DNA of 26,969 nucleotides from Muribaculaceae bacterium (GTDB lineage: Bacteria; Bacteroidota; Bacteroidia; Bacteroidales; Muribaculaceae), in assembly GCA_017545095.1 (NCBI GenBank), contig JAFYCU010000069.1, positions 1 to 26,969 on the forward strand, read 5' to 3'. The notes beneath the pieces are model-generated. The model was not told the DNA's origin. It saw only the letters and a program-made list of their open reading frames with translations, and searched no databases. Positions 14,400 through 21,968 of the stretch are shown piece after piece. The position numbers were made by a program, and so were the translations under genes. The stretch's first letter is position 1, and each line of letters begins with the position of its first letter.

Positions 14400-15632
14400 T
14401 TAGGGGGAGGGCAACAGTTGTTGATAGAGCTGCAAGTGCTGTTTTGCTATGGTTTCGAGCGCGAAATGCTGCGCCACCCAGTTGTGCTGTGCTTCGCGCT
14501 GGCGTTCGTTGAGGACTGCCCAGGCGAGTCCTTCGGCAAGCGACTCGGGCCGCAGGTCGGCGGTGATGTAGCCGTTTTTCCGGTGGCTCACGATGTCGGT
14601 CTGTCCGCCCTCGCCGGTGGTCACGGCCACACAGCCGCATGCCATGCCCTCGATCAGGGTGAAGCCAAACGATTCGAAGTCGCTGGCACACACCACAATG
14701 TGGGCGTGGCGGTAGATTTGCTGCAAGTCGGTGACGTAGCCCAGATAGGTGTACGGAATGGGGATGCTGTTGAGCAGCGAGTGGTCGCGCAGTGAGCCAT
14801 ACAGCACCAGGTGGAGCCGCCGAGCCACATCGGGCTGGTTCTGGGCCAGCCAGTGCAGCGCGGCCGTGAGGCGATCGAAGCCTTTCCCCGGCGTGTCGAG
14901 GCGCGCCGCACCCATCACCGCCACTTTCCGGTCCGGCTCCACCTGCCACGGGTTGCCCGTGAGCGAGGTGTGGGCGAACTGCGACACGTCGATGGCATTG
15001 GGAATCATCCTGATGCGCGCATCGCCCATCAACGCGCTCTCGCGGCACTTGCGCTCGAGCCAACGGCTCACTGCCACAAAGGTGATGGGGCTTTGTGCAT
15101 ACAGGTCGCGTTTGCGCTGCCAGGTGCGTTGCGCCAGCCGGCTGCCTGATGGCAGCAACGGGCACGCCTCGCAGCTGCTGAGGAACTCCTCGCACGTGCC
15201 GGCATGATGGCACACGCCGGTGCAGTTCCACATGTCGTGCATTACCCACACCACGGGCTTGCCCAGACTGGCGATGTGCCTCACATCGCCCAGCGAGAGC
15301 ATCGCCTGGTTCACCCATCCCAGCACAATCACGTCGGCCTGCCCGACCCATGGGTGCTTGGTCAGGTTCACGCCATGTGTGGCGGTGTCGATGAGGAAGA
15401 GCGTGCGACGTCGCAGGCCGTTACGCAGGAAGATGCCACCGCGTTCGGCAAGAAACCGCCAGCGATTCATGGCCTTGCTCCCCACCGCTTGCACGCGGTC
15501 GCTGCCCGTGCGGCGGTCGAGCACCAGCATGCGTGCGTCGGCCCCCGCTTTCAACAGGCCGAGGCACAGCCGGGCCGAGGCAATGGCTGCCCCGCCCAGT
15601 GCGTCGCTGCGGTTGATGATCACCACTTTCAT
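14400..15632 (-). CDS. GT4 family glycosyltransferase
   Basis: A 410-residue GT-B fold glycosyltransferase that would add a sugar to an envelope polysaccharide or lipid. The N-terminal Asp-Ala-Leu-Gly-Gly-Ala-Ala-Ile-Ala (10-18) is the acceptor-side glycine loop; Pro-Asn-Ala-Ile-Asp (211-215) and the donor-binding E320-x7-E328 motif (Glu-Ser-Phe-Gly-Phe-Thr-Leu-Ile-Glu) are typical of GT4. A cysteine-rich loop after His-Asp-Met-Trp (Cys137, 141, 147, 154, 157) is seen in a Bacteroidota subgroup. I chose the ATG at 15632 instead of the longer frame (15692) because it begins directly with the first beta strand and avoids overlapping the upstream gene. The gap to that gene is 26 bp, so they are probably co-transcribed. 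Confidence 0.9.
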   Translation of the reverse strand: MKVVIINRSDALGGAAIASARLCLGLLKAGADARMLVLDRRTGSDRVQAVGSKAMNRWRFLAERGGIFLRNGLRRRTLFLIDTATHGVNLTKHPWVGQADVIVLGWVNQAMLSLGDVRHIASLGKPVVWVMHDMWNCTGVCHHAGTCEEFLSSCEACPLLPSGSRLAQRTWQRKRDLYAQSPITFVAVSRWLERKCRESALMGDARIRMIPNAIDVSQFAHTSLTGNPWQVEPDRKVAVMGAARLDTPGKGFDRLTAALHWLAQNQPDVARRLHLVLYGSLRDHSLLNSIPIPYTYLGYVTDLQQIYRHAHIVVCASDFESFGFTLIEGMACGCVAVTTGEGGQTDIVSHRKNGYITADLRPESLAEGLAWAVLNERQREAQHNWVAQHFALETIAKQHLQLYQQLLPSP

Positions 15633-15658
15633 CGCCTGGCGGTTGGGACCCAAGCGGG

Positions 15659-16603
15659 TCACTTCACTTTCTCGAGCTGTTTCTGGACCCACTTTTTGGC
15701 TCCTTTCACCACTTCGCGCTTGGCCGTGGCGGCCAGACTGTCGAGTACTTCCTGTGCAATACTCGAGTCGTCCTCGATGGCGGTGGAGTCGTCTTCGATG
15801 GGTTCGGCCAGATAACTGTCGTCGTCTTCCTCAATCACGGGGTCGGATGGCGGTGGTATCACCTGTGGCTTCGGGGCCGACGAGGCGTTGTCGTTCAGTC
15901 CCAGCTCGCCCTTGATGGCATTAAGAAGGAACTGGTCCACATCCTCTTTGTTGAAGGTGAATACATGGCCCAGCACGCCCAGCGAGATGGTGCGGGTGTT
16001 GTCGCCCATGGTGATGCGGCCCAGCGAGCATACCACATAGTTGTCGACATCCATGGTGCGGTCGAGCACCATCCTGATGCCGTGGCTCGAAAACATGTCC
16101 ACAACACCGTTAACGATGGGGGCCAGCTCGCCGAGCGGACTGGTGATTGCGTGGGCTTTTTCGTTCAGCCACTCGCTCGACACATTGGCGACCTTGTCTT
16201 TGTGCTGTTGTGGTGTGGGGCACGTCACGGCCAGCAGGGTGACCACGAGCAGCAGGCACACCAAGGCCACAAGCCATTTCACCCCTGAGCGCGAGCGCGG
16301 CTGCTGTGGGGCGGGTTGCTCCATGCGCTGCCAGGCATCGGCGGCGGGCTGCGGCTCCGATTCGGGGGCCGCACTGGTGGCCGCATGACGCGGCGTGTGG
16401 GGCGGCGGCGTGGAATGCACATGCTGGCGGAACTCCAACTGTTGCAACAGCGGGGTGAGCTCGGCCACATCGCCAGCCTGCTGCCAGTCGGCCATGCCCT
16501 GCGTCCACACCTCGGTGTCGGGCGTAATGCCCAGCTCGGCCAGCTGCTCCAGCGTGAACGGACCACGCTGCTGGTCGGCAATGATAACGTAATACTCCTT
16601 CAT
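15659..16603 (-). CDS. GYF_2-domain membrane protein with DUF4359-like segment
   Basis: A 314-residue protein. Residues 3-52 form a GYF_2 (DUF4339) domain: Tyr-Tyr-Val-Ile, Gly-Pro-Phe-Thr, then Trp-x7-Trp spacing. A Pro/Gln-rich linker leads to one membrane helix at 109-128. The part after it (about 135-225: Trp-Leu-Asn-Glu-Lys, then Asp-Asn-Tyr-Val-Val-Cys-Ser-Leu-Gly, then Ser-Leu-Gly-Val-Leu-Gly) resembles the DUF4359 domain, of unknown function. An acidic stretch (Asp/Glu-rich, 252-285) and a basic end follow. GYF_2 domains are thought to bind peptides, so a scaffold role in the membrane is possible but not shown. First gene of a minus-strand run with the GT4 and radical SAM genes. Confidence 0.75.
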   Translation of the reverse strand: MKEYYVIIADQQRGPFTLEQLAELGITPDTEVWTQGMADWQQAGDVAELTPLLQQLEFRQHVHSTPPPHTPRHAATSAAPESEPQPAADAWQRMEQPAPQQPRSRSGVKWLVALVCLLLVVTLLAVTCPTPQQHKDKVANVSSEWLNEKAHAITSPLGELAPIVNGVVDMFSSHGIRMVLDRTMDVDNYVVCSLGRITMGDNTRTISLGVLGHVFTFNKEDVDQFLLNAIKGELGLNDNASSAPKPQVIPPPSDPVIEEDDDSYLAEPIEDDSTAIEDDSSIAQEVLDSLAATAKREVVKGAKKWVQKQLEKVK

Positions 16604-16689
16604 CGTTTACTTAAGGTTTATACATTTACCCCTTTTAGACGTTTACGCAATTGAATCGTTTAAGTTGGGTTCAGTGAATTGTGCTGTGT

Positions 16690-17655
16690 TCAGTAGTTGT
16701 AGATGAGCTGTGCGAGGGTTTGCCCCACGGCTTTGAGGGTGGCGGTGTCGATGCACTCGGGCGTGTCGTGCGTGGTGTGCCAGGCGTCGAAGAACCCCTC
16801 GCCGCGCATGTCGATGATGTCGATGCAGGGTATTCCGGCGCGGTTGATGGGGATGTGGTCGTCGGTGACCGCTCCGCCCGGCGAGGTAACGAACATCGAG
16901 CCGTAGCCGGCTTCGCGGGCGGTGTCCCACACGAGTTTCGCAGCACTGGGAGCATACTGCGTGGAGAAATATTCGGGTGCAAAGCGTGCGCCAGCGGCTC
17001 CCACCATGTCGAGCAGGATGCCGAACACCGGCGCATATCCGGGCACATGTGGGTTGGCGGCCCAGTATTGCGTGCCCAAGGCCCAGCTGTCGTCGTCGCC
17101 TTCTTCACCCCAGTCCTCGGCATCGGTCATGAGCAGGTCCACGCCCACCTGCGGGTGTTCCTGGTGCATGAGGCGTGCCAGCTCGAGCATCACCGCCACG
17201 CCGCTGGCGGCATCGTTGGCCCCCATCACCGGGTCGCGGCGACGGGCCGGGTCGGGGTCCTGGTCGGCCCACGGTCGGCAATCCCAATGGGCCACGAGCA
17301 GGAGGCGCTGTTCGGCCTGCGGGTTCACCACGCCCACCAGGTTGGTGATGTGTAGCTTTGTGCCGTCGAATGTGGTGACTTGGGTTTGCTGTGTGTGCAC
17401 GGTGTCGCACCATTGTGTGAGACGCTGTTGCAGCCACTCGGCACAACGGCGGTGAGCCTCGGTGCCCGGCACGCGTGGACCAAAGGCGCACTGTGCACCA
17501 ACATGTGCCATGGCACTGTCGGCGTTAAAGGTCACCTGCCGTGCCGCTGGCTGGCTGCTGGCAGCCGGTGTGGCGGCCTTGTCGCCGGTGCTGCCGCAGG
17601 CGGTGAGGGTGATGGCCGCCGAGGCCAACAGGGTGATGGCTAAGGAATTCATCAT
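16690..17655 (-). CDS. glutaminyl-peptide cyclotransferase-like M28 lipoprotein
   Basis: A 321-residue exported zinc enzyme. With the start at 17655 the signal peptide ends in Leu-Thr-Ala-Cys (C20), so it is a lipoprotein; a longer frame to 17709 would spoil this. Zinc ligands match the glutaminyl cyclase pattern: D148 in Gly-Ala-Asn-Asp-Ala-Ala, E180 in Thr-Asp-Ala-Glu, and H267 in Asp-Asp-His-Ile-Pro-Ile; Leu-Leu-Asp-Met-Val-Gly-Ala (D216) also fits. Such enzymes convert N-terminal glutamine of exported proteins to pyroglutamate, an abundant modification in Bacteroidota. M28 aminopeptidase is the alternative, but Asp-Asp-His-Ile-Pro favours the cyclase. The gene is alone, downstream of the secG unit and its terminator. 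Confidence 0.85.
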   Translation of the reverse strand: MMNSLAITLLASAAITLTACGSTGDKAATPAASSQPAARQVTFNADSAMAHVGAQCAFGPRVPGTEAHRRCAEWLQQRLTQWCDTVHTQQTQVTTFDGTKLHITNLVGVVNPQAEQRLLLVAHWDCRPWADQDPDPARRRDPVMGANDAASGVAVMLELARLMHQEHPQVGVDLLMTDAEDWGEEGDDDSWALGTQYWAANPHVPGYAPVFGILLDMVGAAGARFAPEYFSTQYAPSAAKLVWDTAREAGYGSMFVTSPGGAVTDDHIPINRAGIPCIDIIDMRGEGFFDAWHTTHDTPECIDTATLKAVGQTLAQLIYNY

Positions 17656-17695
17656 AAAGGGGGAGATGTTGTGATGTGAGATGTGACTATACCAC

Positions 17696-17735
17696 AAAAG
17701 CACACCCACGATTGCGTGAAACGCGGTGTGTGTGC
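17696..17735 (-). terminator. terminator of the secG operon
   Basis: GCACACCCAC (17700-17709) pairs with GTGTGTGTGC (17726-17735) with one mismatch, and an inner GCGT/ACGC stem adds to it. On the minus strand the hairpin is followed by TTTTGT (17699-17694). It lies about 43 bp after the secG stop. Confidence 0.55.
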
Positions 17736-17777
17736 GTTGTTGGGTTTAGTAAGGGGCAGCTGTTGCCCGATTACTGC

Positions 17778-18134
17778 TTATTTGGCCGGAGCTTGCTGTG
17801 CGGGAGCCTGCTCGCCGGCAGCCTGCTCAGCCTCGCCACCTGTGGGGAAGCTCGGAGCCTGGGTCTCGGTCTGGTTCAGCTTCTTGATTTGTGGACCGCC
17901 CTCGACCATCGTGGGCGACTTCACGAAGGCAGTGGCAATGCTCAACACGCAGATGAAGGCTGCCAACGCCCAAGTGGCTTTTTCGATGAAGTCGGTGGTC
18001 TGCTTCACACCGGCAAACTTGTTATAGCCGCTCATATTCGAGGCCAGACCGCCACCTTTCGACTTCTGAATTAAAACAACGCCGACCAGTAAAATCGACG
18101 CAATAAGGATAAGAATTGCAAATACTGAGTACAT
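17778..18134 (-). CDS. secG: preprotein translocase subunit SecG
   Basis: A 118-residue protein with two membrane helices (about 2-22 and 52-70), the auxiliary subunit of the SecYEG channel. The loop Val-Val-Leu-Ile-Gln-Lys-Ser-Lys-Gly-Gly-Gly-Leu is the SecG signature. The C-terminal tail is Ala/Gln/Pro-rich, as often in Bacteroidota SecG. The ATG at 18134 follows the stop of the upstream gene by one base, so translation is likely coupled. Last gene of the sigma-54 activator-lptE operon. Confidence 0.95.
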   Translation of the reverse strand: MYSVFAILILIASILLVGVVLIQKSKGGGLASNMSGYNKFAGVKQTTDFIEKATWALAAFICVLSIATAFVKSPTMVEGGPQIKKLNQTETQAPSFPTGGEAEQAAGEQAPAQQAPAK

Positions 18135-18135
18135 T

Positions 18136-18942
18136 TTAACTTTTATCGTTAGTATTTTGTTTATTTTCTAACCACACAAGTTTCCTAAGGAAACGAATTT
18201 GGTCTGCAAAGTAAATACTTTTTTCTGGAAAATTCAAACTTATGTTTTCAATAATTTCAAGAGCCTGCGAATATTTTCTTCGTGCGATATACATTTTGGC
18301 AAGGCTTTCCGACAGCATGGAGTCGTCGGTCGAGGGGCCGGCTTGTCCCACTTGTGCGTCGGCGATTTCCTGTTTCTCGCTGTCGTCGATGTGCTGTTTT
18401 GCCGCTCCGGCAGCTGCCTGTTGCGCTTGTTGCTGGCTTTGCTCGATGAATCGGTTGATGCGCTCGTCCTGCTCATCGTGTGCCGTGTCGTGAGTGCCAC
18501 CTTGCTGGCGTTCCTGCGCGGCAAGCACATCGGCATAGTCGGGCGTGGGGTTGAAGATGGCGCTCTCGATGGCGGCAATCTCCTTGGGGCTGCTGTTGCC
18601 GTAGTTGTCCAGAAACTGGTCGATGGTGGTGTCGGTGCTGGGCGTGGCGGGAGGTTGCTCATCGGGGTAGAAGTGGGCAAACTGCTCCATGCCCTCGCCC
18701 AGCAGCATGGCCAGCGTGCGGCGGTCGGGCGAGGTGATGGCCAGCCGGGCGAGTTGCTCCTCGCGATTGGACACCGAGGCGTTGCGCATGAGGTAGAGCT
18801 GAAGCGGCAGGGTGAAGTAGGGGTAGGCCGCCTGCATGGCATCCACCCACGCAGCCGTGACCGGTGCCTGAGGGTCGGACAGCAGATGCCGCAGCTCGGT
18901 AATCATTTCCTGTTTCGTCATAGCTTGCATTACATATAACAA
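18136..18942 (-). CDS. conserved hypothetical protein, TPR-like C-terminus
   Basis: A protein of up to 268 residues without signal peptide or membrane helix. The N-terminal half is helical; a Gln/Ala-rich probable coiled coil lies around 160-185, and the C-terminal part (Leu-Ala-Lys-Met-Tyr-Ile-Ala-Arg-Arg-Lys-Tyr-Ser-Gln-Ala-Leu-Glu-Ile) reads like one tetratricopeptide repeat. I know similar proteins between lptE and secG in Bacteroidales, but not their function. The start is uncertain: ATGs at 18930 and 18921 are equally possible. It is tightly packed between lptE (about 23 bp) and secG (1 bp), which argues for a role in envelope export. Confidence 0.8.
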   Translation of the reverse strand: MLYVMQAMTKQEMITELRHLLSDPQAPVTAAWVDAMQAAYPYFTLPLQLYLMRNASVSNREEQLARLAITSPDRRTLAMLLGEGMEQFAHFYPDEQPPATPSTDTTIDQFLDNYGNSSPKEIAAIESAIFNPTPDYADVLAAQERQQGGTHDTAHDEQDERINRFIEQSQQQAQQAAAGAAKQHIDDSEKQEIADAQVGQAGPSTDDSMLSESLAKMYIARRKYSQALEIIENISLNFPEKSIYFADQIRFLRKLVWLENKQNTNDKS

Positions 18943-18965
18943 TATCTAATACACTTGATGCTCAA

Positions 18966-19469
18966 TCACCAGTCGCCTATGGTGGCGTTGAAGATGAGGT
19001 CGGTGAGGTCTTTGCTGATTTGGTCGCACAGCTCGTCCTGCACGTCGGAGAGCATCTCGCTGCTGGAGAAGTCGCGGTAGGCACTGAAGGTGAGGTCTTT
19101 CGACAGAGCCTCGTTGCGGTTGTTGGTGTATTTCACGCGCACGGTGATGGTGAGACGCGTTTGGCTGGCATAGGCATCCTCGCCCACGGCTTGGGGCGAG
19201 AGGCTGTAGCCCGTGATCTCGCCCTCCATGTGCAGGTCGCTGTTGGGGCTGTCAATCACGTGCAAGCGCGTTTGCTGCGCTATCATGTCGGTCAGGCGGT
19301 TCTCAAACAGCTGCTGCAGCGGCGGATAGACCAGTGCGGCGCGGATGGGGAAGTCGCCCAGCGAGATGGTGCGGTACACGCTGTAGTCGATCGACGCACC
19401 ATTGAACGTGTAGCAGGCTGTGAGCGTGAGCAGCAGCCATGCCATGCCGAGTGTAACCAAGCGTTTCAT
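18966..19469 (-). CDS. lptE: LptE-family LPS-assembly lipoprotein
   Basis: A 167-residue outer-membrane lipoprotein. The lipobox is Leu-Thr-Ala-Cys (C19). The following Tyr-Thr-Phe-Asn-Gly-Ala-Ser-Ile-Asp and later Ile-Ser-Leu-Gly-Asp-Phe-Pro-Ile, Pro-Pro-Leu-Gln-Gln-Leu-Phe-Glu and Gly-Glu-Ile-Thr-Gly-Tyr-Ser-Leu-Ser-Pro match the Bacteroidota LptE family. LptE forms the plug of the LptD channel that inserts LPS in the outer membrane. The ATG overlaps the stop of the upstream activator gene by four bases (ATGA), so the two are translated together. Confidence 0.9.
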   Translation of the reverse strand: MKRLVTLGMAWLLLTLTACYTFNGASIDYSVYRTISLGDFPIRAALVYPPLQQLFENRLTDMIAQQTRLHVIDSPNSDLHMEGEITGYSLSPQAVGEDAYASQTRLTITVRVKYTNNRNEALSKDLTFSAYRDFSSSEMLSDVQDELCDQISKDLTDLIFNATIGDW

Positions 19470-20800
19470 CGTCGTTCAAGGCCGTATTGCTTAATTTTGC
19501 GGTAAAGCGTGCGTTCGCTGATTTTCAGCTCCTTGGCGGTGCGTTTACGCCGGCCGTTGTTGCGGTATAGGGCCTCCATAATCACTTCACGCTCAGTGTC
19601 TTCGAGCGACTTGATATGCTGCTCGCTGTGGTCGTGGGTGGGGTTCACCTCTAGGGCAGTCACCTCGTCGATATGGCTTAGGTCGCGGATACCATGCTGA
19701 TGGCCGCTGTTGCGCTCCAGGTTATGGGGTTCGGCCTGCACCCATTCCGCGTTGTCGTAGGCCTGCTGCTGACCCGAGGGCAGCTGGTGCATGGGGCGTT
19801 GCAGCTCGTTGACATGGGCACTCACGCGTGGCACCGACTCGCCACCGCCCAAAGCACCCTTCAAGCCCTCAATCTCGTGCTGCAGCTGCTTGATGAGCAT
19901 GAAGATGAGTTCGCGCTCCTTGGTGTAGTCAAATTTTCCGTCATCGATGTTGGCGGGCAGCTGAGGCCTGCCGCCGTTGCGCAGGTATTGGTTGAGCACG
20001 TTGACGTCAACCAAGGTGCCGACCTCGAAGAGACCTATCTGCTGGGCCACGTTGCGCAGCTCGCGCACGTTGCCTGGCCAGTGGTAGGTTTGCAGCCGCT
20101 GTTTCGCGTCGTCGGTGAACCTCGTCTCGGGCAAGTGGTTGGCATCCTCGTATTCGTGCAGGAATTTGCGCATAAGCAGATGCACATCGTGGTCGCTCTT
20201 ATCCTGTGAATCTGGTTCGTAACTGCGGTCGCGCAGCGGGGGCACGACAATCTCGACGGTCGACAGGCGGTAGTAGAGATCCTCGCGAAAGCGGCCCTCC
20301 TTCACGGCGAGTTCCATATTCTTGTTGGTGGCGGCCACCACGCGGATGTTGGTTTTGCGGGGCGTGTTCTCGCCCATGCGTATAAACTCGCCGCTCTCGA
20401 GCACGCGCAGCAGGCGTGCTTGCGTGCTCAGGGGCATCTCGCCCACCTCGTCGAGGAAGATGGTGCCGCCGTCGGCTTCCTCAAAGTAGCCTTTGCGGTC
20501 GCTGATGGCATCGGTGAAGGCTCCTTTCTTGTGGCCGAAGAGCTCGCTGTCGATGGTGCCCTCGGGGATGGCACCGCAGTTCACGGCGATATATTTCTTG
20601 TGTTTGCGCGGACTGTTGTCGTGGATGATTTTCGGGAAAAACTCCTTTCCGGTGCCGCTCTCGCCCACCACAAGCACCGAGAAGTCGGTGGGGGCCACAC
20701 GCAGGGCGCGGTCGATGGCGTTAATCAGTAGAGGCGACTTGCCAATGATGGAGTATTTGAGCATTACACTCTGGATGCGGTTGTTGTTAGTGTTGGGCAT
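19466..20800 (-). CDS. sigma-54-type AAA+ transcriptional activator without receiver domain
   Basis: A 444-residue activator: a very short N-terminus, an AAA+ domain from about residue 15 to 260, and a C-terminal Fis-type helix-turn-helix (Arg-Thr-Ala-Lys-Glu-Leu-Lys-Ile-Ser-Glu-Arg-Thr-Leu-Tyr-Arg). Walker A is GESGTGKE (46-53), Walker B is Ile-Phe-Leu-Asp-Glu (114-118), and the arginine region is Phe-Arg-Glu-Asp-Leu-Tyr-Tyr-Arg. The loop that contacts sigma-54 reads GAFTDA (93-98) instead of GAFTGA. An insert of about 12 residues rich in Asp and Ser follows Pro-Pro-Leu-Arg-Asp-Arg. With no receiver or ligand domain it may act constitutively. It heads the operon with lptE and secG, an arrangement I recall from other Bacteroidales. 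The ATG at 20800 fits homologous N-termini better than 20764. Confidence 0.9.
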   Translation of the reverse strand: MPNTNNNRIQSVMLKYSIIGKSPLLINAIDRALRVAPTDFSVLVVGESGTGKEFFPKIIHDNSPRKHKKYIAVNCGAIPEGTIDSELFGHKKGAFTDAISDRKGYFEEADGGTIFLDEVGEMPLSTQARLLRVLESGEFIRMGENTPRKTNIRVVAATNKNMELAVKEGRFREDLYYRLSTVEIVVPPLRDRSYEPDSQDKSDHDVHLLMRKFLHEYEDANHLPETRFTDDAKQRLQTYHWPGNVRELRNVAQQIGLFEVGTLVDVNVLNQYLRNGGRPQLPANIDDGKFDYTKERELIFMLIKQLQHEIEGLKGALGGGESVPRVSAHVNELQRPMHQLPSGQQQAYDNAEWVQAEPHNLERNSGHQHGIRDLSHIDEVTALEVNPTHDHSEQHIKSLEDTEREVIMEALYRNNGRRKRTAKELKISERTLYRKIKQYGLERR

Positions 20801-20858
20801 GATGGAATTAAGTTTTAAGGGTTAGATGATGTGTAATTAATTATTTAGTGTAATTAGT

Positions 20859-20881
20859 CATAAGGGCAAAAGCCCTTCTAC
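20859..20881. repeat. short REP-like palindrome
   Basis: CAT-AAGGGC-AAAA-GCCCTT-CTAC has the same frame (CAT at one end, CTAC at the other, palindrome between) as the copies near 9053 and 13342 but a different stem sequence. It lies 32 bp after the acyltransferase stop. Confidence 0.5.
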
Positions 20882-20912
20882 AGCGCACTGAATACTGACT
20901 ACGGAAAACTGA

Positions 20913-21749
20913 TCACTTCCACTTCTTCATTGCATAGGTTTGTTGCTTGAGGAACGTGCCCAGTTCTTCCGGGGTGGTGTGCTGGGCGATGGTGTCGGGC
21001 ATGATGGGTTGCCCCACGCTCACACGGAAAGTGTCGCCCTTGCGCCTGAACACCTCGGCGGGCAGGCGCAGCGTGCGCAGCCGCCAGTCGATCATTCCCA
21101 GAATGGTGAACCACAGGCTGTTGTGTCCATGGAAATAGATGGGCACCACAGGCACTTTCATCTTTTGGATGATGCGCATCACCGAGGGTTGCCACTCGCG
21201 GTCCTCGATGTGCAGGCTGCGCGTGAACTTCGACACGGCACCGGCGGGGAAGAACCCCAGGGGATGCCCGTCGCGCACCTGCTTGATGGCGGCGGCAATG
21301 CCTTGCATCGACACGGCGCGCCGCTGCGGGTCGTTGCTCGCAAGCGCATCCACGGCGATGAAGTTGGGGCGCATGGCGGTGATATGGTTCAGCACCATGT
21401 TCACCATCACCTTGAAGTCGGGCCGATGCTCGCCCACGAGTTTGATGAGCATGATGCCGTCGAGCGCCCCGAAGGGATGGTTCGACACGGTGATATATCC
21501 CGAGTCGGCGGGCATCTGCTCCAGCACTTCGCGGCCACGCACCTGCATGGTGATTTCCAGGTCGTTGAGCAACCCCTGCACAAAGGGCACGCCGGGGGTG
21601 TCGAAGTTGTGGTCGTGAATCCAGTTCACCTTGTCCACCGCCAGCAAGCGCATCAGCCAGTTCACCAGACGAGGCTTGCCGTCGAAGAACGGCGCCATCT
21701 GGCGTATGTCGTCGTAGTCGAGTACGGTGCGTTTGATAGTCTCGCTCAT
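20913..21749 (-). CDS. PlsC-like lysophospholipid/amino-lipid acyltransferase
   Basis: A 278-residue membrane-associated acyltransferase. Motif I is Asn-H91-Pro-Phe-Gly-Ala-Leu-D97-Gly, with five residues between His and Asp as in the hemolysin/OlsA branch; motif III is Phe-Phe-Pro-Ala-Gly (166-170), and motif IV is Val-Pro-Val-Val-Pro-Ile-Tyr. Enzymes of this branch acylate lysolipids; in Bacteroides a relative (GlsA) makes glycine lipid. There is no GNAT partner gene beside it, so the substrate stays open. A -7 element lies 24-31 bases before the ATG. It is not obviously part of the neighbouring operon. Confidence 0.85.
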   Translation of the reverse strand: MSETIKRTVLDYDDIRQMAPFFDGKPRLVNWLMRLLAVDKVNWIHDHNFDTPGVPFVQGLLNDLEITMQVRGREVLEQMPADSGYITVSNHPFGALDGIMLIKLVGEHRPDFKVMVNMVLNHITAMRPNFIAVDALASNDPQRRAVSMQGIAAAIKQVRDGHPLGFFPAGAVSKFTRSLHIEDREWQPSVMRIIQKMKVPVVPIYFHGHNSLWFTILGMIDWRLRTLRLPAEVFRRKGDTFRVSVGQPIMPDTIAQHTTPEELGTFLKQQTYAMKKWK

Positions 21750-21772
21750 GAGGTCGGTTTTCTAATTGGGTT

Positions 21773-21780
21773 GCAAAAGT
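21773..21780 (-). promoter_or_regulatory. -7 promoter element of the acyltransferase gene
   Basis: TACTTTTG on the minus strand matches TAnnTTTG. A TTTG lies upstream (21806-21803) at a spacing of 22, slightly longer than usual. Confidence 0.5.
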
Positions 21781-21968
21781 ACAAAAAAAAATGATGCATA
21801 TGACAAAATGGCATATATTTTACTTTCTTTAACGTTTTGCCGTAACCTGCTTGGCTCGATGGGTGAAAGGCTGTTTTGGCGGTGAGTGCGAAAAATAATG
21901 GCTTTTTCTTGGCTGTGTGTGAGAAAATGCCTAATTTTACGCTGCATTTCTAAAAACGCATCAAATCT

